Shown: piece after piece, positions 8,551 through 16,456 of the stretch
How the letters are laid out: every line of letters starts with the position of its first letter
How positions within the stretch are numbered: position 1 is the first letter of the stretch
Assembly: GCA_035403085.1 (NCBI GenBank)
Contig: DAONEM010000004.1
Span: 1-64,000 of the forward strand
Origin: JAMOAD01 sp023621955
GTDB taxonomy: Bacteria > Acidobacteriota > Aminicenantia > JAMOAD01
DNA length: 64,000 nucleotides
Direction: 5' to 3'
The notes under the pieces: model-generated
What the model was told of the DNA's origin: nothing
What the model saw: only the letters and a program-made list of their open reading frames with translations
Databases searched by the model: none
Translations under genes and position numbers: made by a program

Positions 8551-8605
8551 TTGAATCTCCTCTCTGCCCGGCTTAACCTTTCAAATGAAAGAGGCCTTTC
8601 TCTTT
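8551..8605. repeat. 55-bp contig-end duplicate, right copy
   Basis: Same sequence as 8396-8450, starting immediately after the N run. Confidence 0.9.
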
Positions 8606-8618
8606 CCCAAAAACTATT

Positions 8619-8635
8619 GGGGACACTCCCTTTTT
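8619..8635. repeat. GGGGACACTCCC repeat, copy 1
   Basis: GGGGACACTCCCTTTTT preceded by TATT. Member of a short intergenic repeat family also found at 8659, 8752 and 21968. Confidence 0.7.
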
Positions 8636-8658
8636 AAGAGTCATAGGGGAAAGCTACT

Positions 8659-8674
8659 GGGGACACTCCCTTTT
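8659..8674. repeat. GGGGACACTCCC repeat, copy 2
   Basis: GGGGACACTCCCTTTT preceded by TACT; 40 bases after copy 1 in the same orientation. Confidence 0.7.
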
Positions 8675-8751
8675 ATTCCCTCTGAGGTTTGGGACTCATC
8701 CGCCCACCAAGGGAAGGCTTCAGGGAGCGGAGAGAGCCTTTTGGCCTACAA

Positions 8752-8773
8752 GGGACACTCCCTTTTTGTCCCC
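8752..8773. repeat. GGGACACTCCC repeat, copy 3, with inverted arm
   Basis: GGGACA (8752-8757) and TGTCCC (8767-8772) form a hairpin around CTCCCTTTT. This is the more complete form of the repeat, lying about 35 bases from the cysS stop, where it might act as a bidirectional terminator-like hairpin. Confidence 0.65.
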
Positions 8774-8806
8774 GGCAGGGGAAAGGGGTGACAGGAAAAA
8801 ACGGGG

Positions 8807-10195
8807 TTAGGCCCTCTTCCAACGGACTCCGTTGCGGGTGTCTTCGATGAGGATTCCCTGATCCAGAAGGAGCTTCCGTACCCTGTCGGCCTCTGGGAAG
8901 TTCTTCTCCCGGCGGAAGCGGTTTCTCTCTTCCACCAGCCCCTTCTGTTCTTCCGTTAACTCTCCCTGTCCCCCTCGGGGAAGGAGGTTGAAGACGCTAT
9001 CGAAGCCCTTGAGCGTTTCGCTTATGAGGTTGGCGGCAGAGGCCCCGATCTCGCCCCTGGAGAGGCGAAGGTTTCCCTCCTTGATGAACTCGAAGAGGGT
9101 GTTGAGGGCCTGGCTGATGTTCAGATCGTCTTCCAGGGCGGCCCTGAACTTGGAACGGCTCTCTTGGAGCCAATCCTCGAGGCCGGGGGTCTCCTTTTCG
9201 CCGAAAAGGGTTCCCTCGAGTTCGGTCTGGAAGTTGACAATCCTCTGCCAACTCTTCTCCATCTGGGCCAAGGCGTCGAAGGAGAAGTTGAGGGTCTTGC
9301 GGTAATGGGTCGAAAGGAGGAGAAAGCGGATCACCTCCGGGCGAAACCCCTTTTCGATGAGCCCGCGGAGAGTGTGGAAGTTGCCGAGGGATTTGGACAT
9401 CTTCGTCCCGTCGACGATGAGGTGGTGGACGTGGAGCCAGTAACGGACGAAGGGTTTGCCCGTGTGTGCCTCGGATTGGGCGATCTCGTTCTCATGGTGG
9501 GGGAAGATGTTGTCGACGCCCCCCATATGCAGATCGAAAGTGGGTCCCAGGTACTTCATGCTCATGGCGGAACACTCGATGTGCCAACCTGGGCGGCCTT
9601 TCCCGAGCGAAGTCTCCCAGAAGGGCTCCCCCTCCTTGGCCTCTTTCCAGAGGGCGAAGTCCTGGACGTTCTCCTTGTCATATTCGTCCACGTCCACCCG
9701 GGCTCCGCTCTTGAGTTGGGCTTTATCAAGCTTTGCCAAGGCCCCATACTTGGGAAACTTGGCCAGGTCGAAGTAGATTCCATCCCCTTTCCTGTAGGCG
9801 ATCCCTTTGGCCAGGAGGTCCTCGATGATGGCGACCATCTCGGGGATGTGGTCGGTGGCGCGGGGGTAGTGTTCGGCCGGTTCGATACCCAAGAGGGCGA
9901 TGTCTTCGAAGAAGGCCTGAATATACCTGTCCGTATACTCCCGAAGGGTCACCCCCTCCTGTTGGGAGCGACGGATCGTCTTGTCATCCACATCGGTCAG
10001 GTTCATGACCTGAATCACTCTGTAACCCAAGTATTCAAAGGTTCTTCGGACAAAGTCTTCGAACACGTAGGCCCGGAAATTCCCGATGTGGGCGTAGTCG
10101 TAGACCGTTGGGCCGCAGGTGTAGAGACCGACCTCTCCCTCTTTGAGCGAAACAAACTCTTCCATTCGACCGTTCAGGGTATTGAAGATCTTCAT
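8807..10195 (-). CDS. cysS: cysteinyl-tRNA synthetase
   Basis: Class I aminoacyl-tRNA synthetase that charges tRNA-Cys, 462 residues, a normal length. The first zinc Cys and HIGH-type signature read LYTCGPTVYDYAHIGNFRAYVFEDFVRR, the zinc-site segment WHIECSAM and HHENEIAQSEA are present, and KMSKSLGNFHTLRGL supplies KMSKS. The C-terminal DALR and anticodon-binding parts are complete, ending GVRWKRA. It is the last gene of a minus-strand run ddl-ruvX-mltG-acyltransferase-cysS, 50 bases behind the membrane acyltransferase. Nothing unusual was seen. Confidence 0.97.
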   Translation of the reverse strand: MKIFNTLNGRMEEFVSLKEGEVGLYTCGPTVYDYAHIGNFRAYVFEDFVRRTFEYLGYRVIQVMNLTDVDDKTIRRSQQEGVTLREYTDRYIQAFFEDIALLGIEPAEHYPRATDHIPEMVAIIEDLLAKGIAYRKGDGIYFDLAKFPKYGALAKLDKAQLKSGARVDVDEYDKENVQDFALWKEAKEGEPFWETSLGKGRPGWHIECSAMSMKYLGPTFDLHMGGVDNIFPHHENEIAQSEAHTGKPFVRYWLHVHHLIVDGTKMSKSLGNFHTLRGLIEKGFRPEVIRFLLLSTHYRKTLNFSFDALAQMEKSWQRIVNFQTELEGTLFGEKETPGLEDWLQESRSKFRAALEDDLNISQALNTLFEFIKEGNLRLSRGEIGASAANLISETLKGFDSVFNLLPRGGQGELTEEQKGLVEERNRFRREKNFPEADRVRKLLLDQGILIEDTRNGVRWKRA

Positions 10196-10245
10196 GGAAA
10201 GAGTTTACACCAAAAGAGCCGCTCCCTTCAAGGAGCTTTTCACCG

Positions 10246-11286
10246 TTACCAGGGGCGGGTGGCGAGTCCGTAGAGAACGGTCAGGAAGAAGAGGTTCTTG
10301 CAGAGAACGAAGAGGGGGGGGGAGACCTTCCGGAGTCTGAAGATCCAGAAGGATGCCGTATAGACAAAGAGGTAGAGGGCGATCAGGATGCAAAAAAGCG
10401 TGACCGGTGTCACCGAGCTTCCCCACCAGTAAACCAGGCCTTTCTTAAAGACCGAGCCGTAGACGATCATCAGGTGGGAGACATAGAGGAAGAGGCTTTC
10501 CTGGGAGGCGAGGAAGAGGGGTTTGAAAGAGCCGGGTTCACGGTCTCCGAACCTTTGGCACAGTCCGTAAAGGAAGAGAACCTTGCCGATGTCCCCCACC
10601 CGGTCCCACTTGGCTTCGGGAAAGTAAACCGAGAGGGCCATAAGGACGAGAGCGGCGGCAAGGGTCCAGAGGGAGAACTTCCTCAGAAAACGGGAGGCGA
10701 GGATCCCCAGGAAGAAGTAGAAGGACCAGGGGAAGAAGGGGAAAGGCGAGAGAACCGGTGAAACAAAGGTCCCGAAGAGGGGGTGAAGGAACCCGGTAGG
10801 GGGGAAGAGCCAAAAGAGGAAATTGACCAAGAGAATTCCCCCGACAGACCACCAGAACCACCTCTTGGGGAAGAGGAAGAAGAAAACCGTCGCCGTCAGG
10901 ATGCTGAAGCCGATGGTAGCCAACACGTCCATCTGCAGGAGATTCTGGCCGGCCCCTCTCTCCCAGAGGAGCGATATCTTGCGGTAAGAGAAGTAGGGGA
11001 GGTGGAGGAAGGCGTTGACGGCGAAGAGGCCGAAGGCGGAGGAGATCTTGTTGAAGAAGAGGTCCGGACTCTTGGGCTTCTCCACGAGCGTATAGGCGAA
11101 GAGGAATCCCGAAAGGAAGAGGAAGCCTGGGGCGACGATACCGTGAAGAAACTCGTGGAGGGGAAACCAACGAGAACCGGCGTAGTAGGGAGGGGCTAGA
11201 AGGGCGCGGAGCAAGTGGCCCTGAATCATCAGCAGGATGATGATCACCTTAAAGGTGTCGACGAAGAGGAGGCGTTTCTTGTCCAT
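10246..11286 (-). CDS. membrane acyltransferase family protein
   Basis: 346-residue integral membrane protein with about ten hydrophobic segments. The N-terminus LLFVDTFKVIIILLMIQGHLLRALL followed by FLHGIVAPGFLFLSGFLFAY fits the DUF1624/acyltransferase-3 type of membrane acyltransferases (Asp and His in the first helix, a second His before a Gly-rich helix). Such proteins transfer acyl groups across the membrane to sugars or envelope polymers; the substrate here cannot be told. It lies 6 bases after mltG and 50 before cysS, so it may be co-expressed with cell-wall genes ddl and mltG. Confidence 0.7.
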   Translation of the reverse strand: MDKKRLLFVDTFKVIIILLMIQGHLLRALLAPPYYAGSRWFPLHEFLHGIVAPGFLFLSGFLFAYTLVEKPKSPDLFFNKISSAFGLFAVNAFLHLPYFSYRKISLLWERGAGQNLLQMDVLATIGFSILTATVFFFLFPKRWFWWSVGGILLVNFLFWLFPPTGFLHPLFGTFVSPVLSPFPFFPWSFYFFLGILASRFLRKFSLWTLAAALVLMALSVYFPEAKWDRVGDIGKVLFLYGLCQRFGDREPGSFKPLFLASQESLFLYVSHLMIVYGSVFKKGLVYWWGSSVTPVTLFCILIALYLFVYTASFWIFRLRKVSPPLFVLCKNLFFLTVLYGLATRPW

Positions 11287-11292
11287 AGTCGA

Positions 11293-12321
11293 TCAGAAAA
11301 CCCTCTTCCGTTTCTGAAAGCGGTAAACCGCCCGGTTGTGCTCCTCCAAGGTTCGACTGAACCGATGGGTCCCATCGTTTTGGGAGACGAAGAAGAGGTA
11401 GTCGCTTTCGGTTTGAGAGAAGACCGCTTTGAGGGCTTCCTCTCCCGGGTTTCCGATGGGTCCTGGAGGAAGGCCGCGCTGGACATAGGTGTTGTAGGGC
11501 GAGTCGTAATGGATCTCTTTTGATCCGGTTTTTCCGCTCCAGAGGCCGTCCTTCCGCAAGGCGTAGATGAATGTGGGATCGCACTGGAGCAGCATCTTCT
11601 TCCTGAGCCGGTTTCTAAAAACAGAGGCGATCAGCGGCCTCTCCTCGGCTACGGCGGTCTCCTTCTCGACGAGGGAAGAGAGGGTGACGACTTCGGGTAC
11701 GGTTAGGGGGAACCCTTCCGGGCGGCGGCTCCAGAGAGGGAGGAAGCGCTTCCGGAAGTGAAGGGTCAGTGTCTCCAGAATCTTGTCCGGAGAGACTCCC
11801 CTGGCGAAGCGGTAGGTGTCGGGGAAGAGGAACCCTTCCAGGGAGGGGGCGCCTGGGAAGAGGTCTTCGATCAGGTCCGTTCTCTTTTGAGCCGCTTCGA
11901 GGAACCGGTCACTTCCTTTCCAGTCGGCTCTCTTGAGGGTGTCGACGATATCGAAGAGGTTCTCTCCCTCTTTCACCGTCAGCGTCAGGAGGAGGCCGTA
12001 TTCGGAGGTTAAACGGCGGATAACCTCTTCCGGGGAGAGGGGCTGATCGAAGAGAAACTCTCCAGCATGGAGGGACCGGTTTCGGAAGCGGAGGCGGAAG
12101 ATGAGTCTGACGCTCCACCGGTTGGCGACGATTCCTTCCCGCTCTAAGATTCTGGCGGCCCCGGCGATGGTCGTTCCCTTGGGAATCTCCACCACCTTCT
12201 CCCCCTCGTAACCTTTGAAGGGGCTGGTGAAAGAGGGGAGAAGGACGATAACGACGACAACCGCCGTCAGAAGAAGCAGGAGCAAGATCGACAAGGCGAA
12301 TCTTCTCTTAGTCACGGTCAT
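11293..12321 (-). CDS. mltG: endolytic murein transglycosylase MltG
   Basis: YceG-family lytic transglycosylase that cuts nascent glycan strands at the inner membrane, thought to set glycan length. One N-terminal membrane helix (about residues 8-28) is followed by a LysM-like region (VEIPKGTTIAGAARILEREGIV) and the catalytic YceG domain, with the active-site Glu in SLVEKETAVAEERPLIASVFRNRL and the conserved DPTFIYAL and YDSPYNTYVQRGLPPGPIGNPGEEAL. Length 342 is typical. Its start overlaps the end of ruvX by 14 bases, so translation is probably coupled. The ruvX-mltG pairing is common in bacteria. Confidence 0.95.
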   Translation of the reverse strand: MTVTKRRFALSILLLLLLTAVVVVIVLLPSFTSPFKGYEGEKVVEIPKGTTIAGAARILEREGIVANRWSVRLIFRLRFRNRSLHAGEFLFDQPLSPEEVIRRLTSEYGLLLTLTVKEGENLFDIVDTLKRADWKGSDRFLEAAQKRTDLIEDLFPGAPSLEGFLFPDTYRFARGVSPDKILETLTLHFRKRFLPLWSRRPEGFPLTVPEVVTLSSLVEKETAVAEERPLIASVFRNRLRKKMLLQCDPTFIYALRKDGLWSGKTGSKEIHYDSPYNTYVQRGLPPGPIGNPGEEALKAVFSQTESDYLFFVSQNDGTHRFSRTLEEHNRAVYRFQKRKRVF

Positions 12322-12739
12322 GCCCCAGACTTTCCAAATAACTCTTCAAGATGAAGGATGCCGCCAAGGCGTCTTTCTTCCCGCGCATCTCCTTTTCCTT
12401 TAAACCGTACTCCCTGAGAACCTCTTCGGCATCGGAGGTCGTGCAGGTCTCATCGAAGGTTTCTACAGGGAGGGAAAGTTCCCTTTCGAGTTCTTCCTTG
12501 AAGAGGGCCACCTTCTTGCTCATGAAACCCTCCTCTCCCCGGTTAGCCAAGGGGTTGCCCAGAACCAGCAGAACGACGTTTTTCAGGTCGATGAGCTCTT
12601 TGAGGAAGAGAATGTCCTCTTTCAGGGTTCTGCGGGAATAGGTCTCCACAGGGAAAGAGAAGATTCTCCGGCTATCGGAGATCGCCAGCCCCAAGCGTTT
12701 TTCTCCGTAATCGATTGCGAGAATCCGACCTTCCGGCAT
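12308..12739 (-). CDS. ruvX: RuvX/YqgF-type Holliday junction resolvase-like nuclease
   Basis: RNase H-fold protein of the YqgF family, 143 residues, implicated in 16S rRNA 5' processing and Holliday-junction cleavage. Motifs: ILAIDYGEKRLGLAIS at the N-terminus with the first catalytic Asp, VLLVLGNPLANRGEEG, VETFDETCTTSDAEEVL and KKDALAASFILKSYLE with the last acidic residue. The ATG at 12739 (MPEGRILAIDYG) was chosen because the family begins there; longer readings run into ddl in another frame. It starts 2 bases after the ddl stop and overlaps mltG by 14 bases. Confidence 0.92.
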   Translation of the reverse strand: MPEGRILAIDYGEKRLGLAISDSRRIFSFPVETYSRRTLKEDILFLKELIDLKNVVLLVLGNPLANRGEEGFMSKKVALFKEELERELSLPVETFDETCTTSDAEEVLREYGLKEKEMRGKKDALAASFILKSYLESLGHDRD

Positions 12740-12741
12740 GG

Positions 12742-13767
12742 TCAACCGTACCGCTTGAGCCCCAACTCCACCAGCCTGTCCAGGAGTTGGGGAAAGGGGA
12801 TTCCCGCCTCCTGCCAAAGACGTGGGTACATGCTGATTGAGGTGAACCCCGGCAAGGTGTTCACCTCGTTGAGGAAGGCTTCACCGGTGGTTCGGTCGAG
12901 AAGAAAGTCCACTCTAGCCAGACCGTAGAGGTCGAGGGCGTGGAAGGCCAGAACCGCCTGTTCTTTCAGACGTTGGGAGAGAGCGGCGTCCACGGGGGCG
13001 GGGATGTGAAAGGTCGTCTTCCCGAGAAGGTACTTGTCCTCGTAATCATAAAACTCCTTGAAAGGAACCACCTCTCCCAAGGGGGAGGCTTCCGCCTTCA
13101 TGCGATCCCCCAGAACGGCGCACTCGATCTCCTGGGCGTCTATCGCTTTTTCCACGAGGACCCGGGGAGAGACGGCCGCGGCTTTCGTGAGGGCCTCTGC
13201 CAAGCTCTCGGCACCCTTGACCTTGGTGATTCCTACGCTTGATCCGCCTGTAGAGGGTTTGACGAAGAGGGGAAAGGGGAGGTGGGCGCAGATTTCGGAG
13301 ACGACGCTCTCTCTCGCCTGCTGGATTCTCTCACGGAAGAAGTCCAGAGATGGAACGACGGGGATTCCAGCCCTCTGGACGATCAGCTTCGTGAAGGTCT
13401 TCTCCATGCCGACCGCAGAACCCAGGACCCCACACCCTACGTAGGGAAGTTTGGCCATTTCAAAGAGGCCCTGAACGGTTCCATCCTCACCGTTACAGCC
13501 GTGTAGGACGGGGAAAGCGACGTCCACTCTCTCCCAGAAGCCCTTACCATCAATGAGAGGAAGAGGAAACCCGCCAGCCTCCTCGGGAGGGGGAAGGTGT
13601 TTCGGGGAGGAGACCCGGTGCCACATTCCCCGACGATCGATGTAGAGGCAGAAGAGATCGTACTTTTGTGGATTGAGGTTTTCGTAAACAGAACCGGCCG
13701 ACACCAGAGAGACATCGTGCTCCGGTGAGAGACCGCCGAAGATGAGAGCCAATCGGATCTTTTTCAT
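12742..13767 (-). CDS. ddl: D-alanine--D-alanine ligase
   Basis: ATP-grasp ligase that makes the D-Ala-D-Ala dipeptide for peptidoglycan, 341 residues. N-terminal IFGGLSPEHDVSLVSAGSVYENL, the FPVLHGCNGEDGTVQGLFEMAKLPYVG binding segment, FVKPSTGGSSVGITKV (ATP-grasp) and ARVDFLLDRTTGEAFLNEVNTLPGFTSISMYPRLW with metal ligands are all intact. First gene of the ddl-ruvX-mltG-acyltransferase-cysS run. Upstream on the minus strand lies a TGGCAGAAT element about 19 bases before the ATG that could be an extended -10. It is a D-Ala rather than D-lactate ligase by its overall pattern, although substrate residues were not checked in detail. Confidence 0.95.
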   Translation of the reverse strand: MKKIRLALIFGGLSPEHDVSLVSAGSVYENLNPQKYDLFCLYIDRRGMWHRVSSPKHLPPPEEAGGFPLPLIDGKGFWERVDVAFPVLHGCNGEDGTVQGLFEMAKLPYVGCGVLGSAVGMEKTFTKLIVQRAGIPVVPSLDFFRERIQQARESVVSEICAHLPFPLFVKPSTGGSSVGITKVKGAESLAEALTKAAAVSPRVLVEKAIDAQEIECAVLGDRMKAEASPLGEVVPFKEFYDYEDKYLLGKTTFHIPAPVDAALSQRLKEQAVLAFHALDLYGLARVDFLLDRTTGEAFLNEVNTLPGFTSISMYPRLWQEAGIPFPQLLDRLVELGLKRYG

Positions 13768-13838
13768 CGTTAAGCCAGAAAGGATTCTGCCATATTCGGC
13801 GCTTTCTGTAAAGGCGGGAAAAGGGGTGGCTTCTTCGA

Positions 13839-14558
13839 TCAGAAGCGCTGAAGAGCGTTTCTGATCGAAGTCATGGCCATGGGAGAGAGGGGATCGAACT
13901 CAATACCCACCTTCACGAAGTTCCCGTCTTGAACGGAGTAGACGACTCTCCCCGAGACTTCGGTCAGCATGGTCCCCTCAAACTTAAAACGGATGAGGGA
14001 GGCCTTCATCCCCTCCTTGATGAAGGCGCTCTTGACCTTGTAATCCTTTCCGGTCTTGAGGTCTACGACCTTATCGACGATCACCCCTATGCCCAGTGTC
14101 GAGAGGTTGATGATCGAACCGGCGAAACCGACGCCTCCTGAAATGCTCTCAAGAACCTGTACTTCCGGCCGAGCCCTTTGAGGGAAGGTGAGACGCCTCT
14201 CCCTCCTGCGGTCGTTGTCGTGAATCACCTCGGGGTAGGTGGTGATGAGAATCCCGTTCTCTTCCTGGACCTTTTCGAGGGTGGTGGTAAAGCGAAAGCG
14301 TCCCCCCGAGAGCTCATACTCCAGGTCCATCTCTTCGCCGGGTTTGATGGAGACAGGGGTGATCGGTTTGAAGGCGATTTGATAGGTTCCGATCTTTCGC
14401 AGGAAGAGAGAGACCTTTGAGCCAGAAGAACCGGTGAAATAGATTGTAACCGCATTCTTAATCAGCTTTTCTAGATGCGCGTCTTTCTCTACCTTGTTCA
14501 CCATGTCCTTTTCGTCGTAGCTCGTATGGTCCCGTTTAAAAATGTCAAAAATTCCCAT
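13839..14558 (-). CDS. PilZ-domain protein, probable c-di-GMP receptor
   Basis: 239 residues. The C-terminal half carries the PilZ c-di-GMP signature: the Arg-rich RRRERRLTF at about 123-131 followed by SIINLSTLGIGVIV (N/D-x-S-x-x-G) about 40 residues later. The N-terminal half (FTGSSGSKVSLFLRKIGTYQIAFKPI) is a beta-rich domain of the kind that precedes PilZ in YcgR-like proteins. The ATG has AAGGAGAGATT upstream. It follows radC by 9 bases. It probably senses c-di-GMP for surface attachment, pili or polysaccharide; no diguanylate cyclase is in this window, but polysaccharide synthesis genes at 35-40 kb are possible targets. Confidence 0.85.
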   Translation of the reverse strand: MGIFDIFKRDHTSYDEKDMVNKVEKDAHLEKLIKNAVTIYFTGSSGSKVSLFLRKIGTYQIAFKPITPVSIKPGEEMDLEYELSGGRFRFTTTLEKVQEENGILITTYPEVIHDNDRRRERRLTFPQRARPEVQVLESISGGVGFAGSIINLSTLGIGVIVDKVVDLKTGKDYKVKSAFIKEGMKASLIRFKFEGTMLTEVSGRVVYSVQDGNFVKVGIEFDPLSPMAMTSIRNALQRF

Positions 14559-14567
14559 AATCTCTCC

Positions 14568-15281
14568 TTAGGGTTCGAATTTGAAGAGAGAGGCGTCTTC
14601 CCTTCGGAAACTGTAGAAATTATTGGCTGCGACGATCAGGTGGTCTAGAAAGGCGATCCCTATCTGTTCAAAAGCGTTCCGCAGCCTTTTTGTCACTTCC
14701 CGGTCCTCTCTCGAGGGTTGAGTCTCTCCGGAAGGGTGGTTGTGATAAACGATGGTCGACACGGAGCCGTTCAGGAGAGTCTCCTTGAGAATGACCCTTA
14801 AGTCGATACTCCCTCCATCAAGGCCTCCCCGGAAGAGTTCGCAATCCTTGATCAGATGGTTTTTTGCGTTGAGGCAGAGGAGGCCGAACCGCTCCGTTGT
14901 CCAGAGCCTCACCTTCGGTTGGAGGTATTCGGCGACGGCTTCGGGCCGCGATAGGTCTGTGCTTTCAACTACCGCTCCCGCCAACCGTCGCGGGAGATCG
15001 AAGGAGGCCAGTAAGGTTGCCCCCTTGCTGAGGCCTACTCCGGGAATCCTTCGAAACTCTTCCAGACTCTTTCTGAAGAGTCCCTGCAACCCTCCGTGGT
15101 TCTCCAGCAACTCCTGGGAGAACTCCATGACCGTCTGACCTCGCTTTCCAGTTCTGAGCAAAATGGCCAGAATCTCCGTGTCCGAAAGGGATTCGATACC
15201 GTAGGCGCTCAACCTTTCTCTCGGCTTTGTCCCCGGCGGAGCCTCTCGAAAGCGACTCCGCCTTACCCCGTTCACTCTCAC
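14568..15281 (-). CDS. radC: RadC-family JAB/MPN domain protein
   Basis: 237-residue UPF0758 protein. An N-terminal helix-hairpin-helix region (GLFRKSLEEFRRIPGVGLSKGATLLA) precedes a JAB1/MPN metalloprotease-like domain with VYHNHPSGETQPSREDREVTKRL, giving the His-x-His and Asp metal ligands. The cellular role of RadC is unsettled; the old DNA-repair assignment is disputed. Start is GTG at 15281 with GGAGG five bases upstream. A TACAAT box about 45 bases upstream on the minus strand suggests its own promoter in the 114-base gap after the transglutaminase gene. Confidence 0.93.
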   Translation of the reverse strand: MRVNGVRRSRFREAPPGTKPRERLSAYGIESLSDTEILAILLRTGKRGQTVMEFSQELLENHGGLQGLFRKSLEEFRRIPGVGLSKGATLLASFDLPRRLAGAVVESTDLSRPEAVAEYLQPKVRLWTTERFGLLCLNAKNHLIKDCELFRGGLDGGSIDLRVILKETLLNGSVSTIVYHNHPSGETQPSREDREVTKRLRNAFEQIGIAFLDHLIVAANNFYSFRREDASLFKFEP

Positions 15282-15395
15282 GCCTCCCTGAAGAGTACCT
15301 CTTTTGACCTTATTGTAGCTGAGGGAAGAGATATGTCAAGAAAAGCTCACACCATTAACGAAAGAGAGAGCCCTCGAAAGAGTGGAAGTGAAAAG

Positions 15396-16043
15396 TCATA
15401 GATCCTCTTGGACGTAGGCTTCCTCTTCTCCTTTTCGGATCAGGTTTAAGCCGGAAATGGAAAGGGGGATGCGAATATAGAGGTACCTGGCGGAGAGACG
15501 GGGAGACGATGGGTCGAAGAGAAACCATCCGGCTCCCGGGAAGAGAACCTCGATCCACCGATGGCCTTGAATAGACTCACCCTCAAGGATGTAACCGGAT
15601 CTTTCACGAACCTCGGCCCCTCCTCTCTCGAGAAGAGAGTGGGCGAGGGCCGCGAATCCTTTGCAGTCGCCTCTCCTCTCGCTGAAGACCTTCATGGGAT
15701 TTTCCGAGTTTCTGGTGGGGTCGTAGTGTACCCGGTCTCGGACCCAGTCGAGAGTGTCCAGGACGAAGCCTGTATAGTCCAGGGCCTCTTCGCGTAACCT
15801 GCGGGCATGGACGTCAAGAAGGTCTCCTCCGCTTCGGAAGGGTCTGAGAAAGGCCTTCGCCGTTTTTGGTGGCCTAAGACGTGAGTAACCGAGGATGATC
15901 TCCGTTCGGTGTTGACGGTCTTGACGAACCTCCTGTTTATAATTCAGCAGGTGGGGTTCTTCAAGGATCACTCCCTCCGGAAGAGGGGCGAAGAGGTAGG
16001 AGACTTGAAGAAAGGCCGCCAGCAAAGCCGGCAGCGCGGTCAT
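15396..16043 (-). CDS. transglutaminase-like cysteine protease-fold protein
   Basis: 215-residue protein with a short hydrophobic N-terminus (TALPALLAAFLQVSYLFAPL) that may be a signal peptide or anchor. The transglutaminase-core triad is visible: Cys in ERRGDCKGFAALAHSLLERGG, His in GHRWIEVLFPG and Asp in WFLFDPSSP. The start at 16043 overlaps the nusB stop in an ATGA arrangement, so translation is coupled; the longer open frame upstream is nusB sequence in another frame. Members of this superfamily are usually peptidases in bacteria. Substrate unknown. Confidence 0.8.
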   Translation of the reverse strand: MTALPALLAAFLQVSYLFAPLPEGVILEEPHLLNYKQEVRQDRQHRTEIILGYSRLRPPKTAKAFLRPFRSGGDLLDVHARRLREEALDYTGFVLDTLDWVRDRVHYDPTRNSENPMKVFSERRGDCKGFAALAHSLLERGGAEVRERSGYILEGESIQGHRWIEVLFPGAGWFLFDPSSPRLSARYLYIRIPLSISGLNLIRKGEEEAYVQEDL

Positions 16044-16456
16044 TTCAACTTTTCCCTCTTCGCCAAAGCATCGAGAATCCCGTTGATGAACTTTGGAGAG
16101 CTTTCGGTCCCGTAGACCTTGGATATTTCTATCGCTTCGTCGATGACGACTGCGGGGGGAACCTCCCGTTGGAGCATCATCTCGAAGAGGGCGAGGCGGA
16201 GGATGTTCTTGTCGACCATGAACATCCTCGACATGTTCCAATGGGTGGAGACATCCTGAATCTTGTCGTCAAGTTCACGAAGGTGTGCAACGGTTCCACG
16301 GAAGAGGTGGTCGGCGTACTCCCGGACTTCCAGCTCGTTGACCTGAGAGAAAGACTCCCAGTAGTAGCCGATGATCTCTTCCAGAGGATCGCCTGTTGCG
16401 TCAAACTGAAAGAGCATCCGTAAGGCCTCTTCCCGGGATTTACGACGTTTTTTCAT
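16040..16456 (-). CDS. nusB: transcription antitermination factor NusB
   Basis: 138-residue all-helical NusB, which with NusE (S10) binds boxA RNA for rRNA antitermination. KKRRKSREEALRMLFQFD at the N-terminus and VDKNILRLALFEMMLQREVPPAVVIDEAIEISKVYGTESSPKFINGILDAL at the C-terminus are typical. It overlaps ribH by 4 bases, the usual ribH-nusB pairing, and overlaps the transglutaminase gene by 4 bases. Confidence 0.96.
   Translation of the reverse strand: MKKRRKSREEALRMLFQFDATGDPLEEIIGYYWESFSQVNELEVREYADHLFRGTVAHLRELDDKIQDVSTHWNMSRMFMVDKNILRLALFEMMLQREVPPAVVIDEAIEISKVYGTESSPKFINGILDALAKREKLK

Larger units (their letters stand above)
8270..8806. other. intergenic region with assembly gap and short repeats
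   Basis: 537 bases between the convergent pgi fusion and cysS genes. It contains a 100-N gap (8451-8550), the same 55 bases on each side of the gap, and three copies of a GGGGACACTCCC repeat after it. An ORF at 8585-8791 runs through the repeats and is not credible. No RNA gene is seen. Confidence 0.75.

Noticed and set aside
8585..8791. 68-codon plus-strand ORF after the first gap
   Set aside because: It runs through three copies of the GGGGACACTCCC repeat, has no ribosome site and no recognisable protein features.
9164..10273. 369-codon plus-strand ORF opposite cysS
   Set aside because: Exact antisense of cysS; its length reflects purine-rich codon bias, not a gene. The same applies to the other long antisense frames, for example 26227-27489 opposite the M64 gene and 54570-56138 opposite the M23 gene.
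15396..16241. Longer start (16241) for the transglutaminase-like protein
   Set aside because: The first 66 residues are the nusB coding region read in another frame; the ATGA overlap at 16043 is the natural start.
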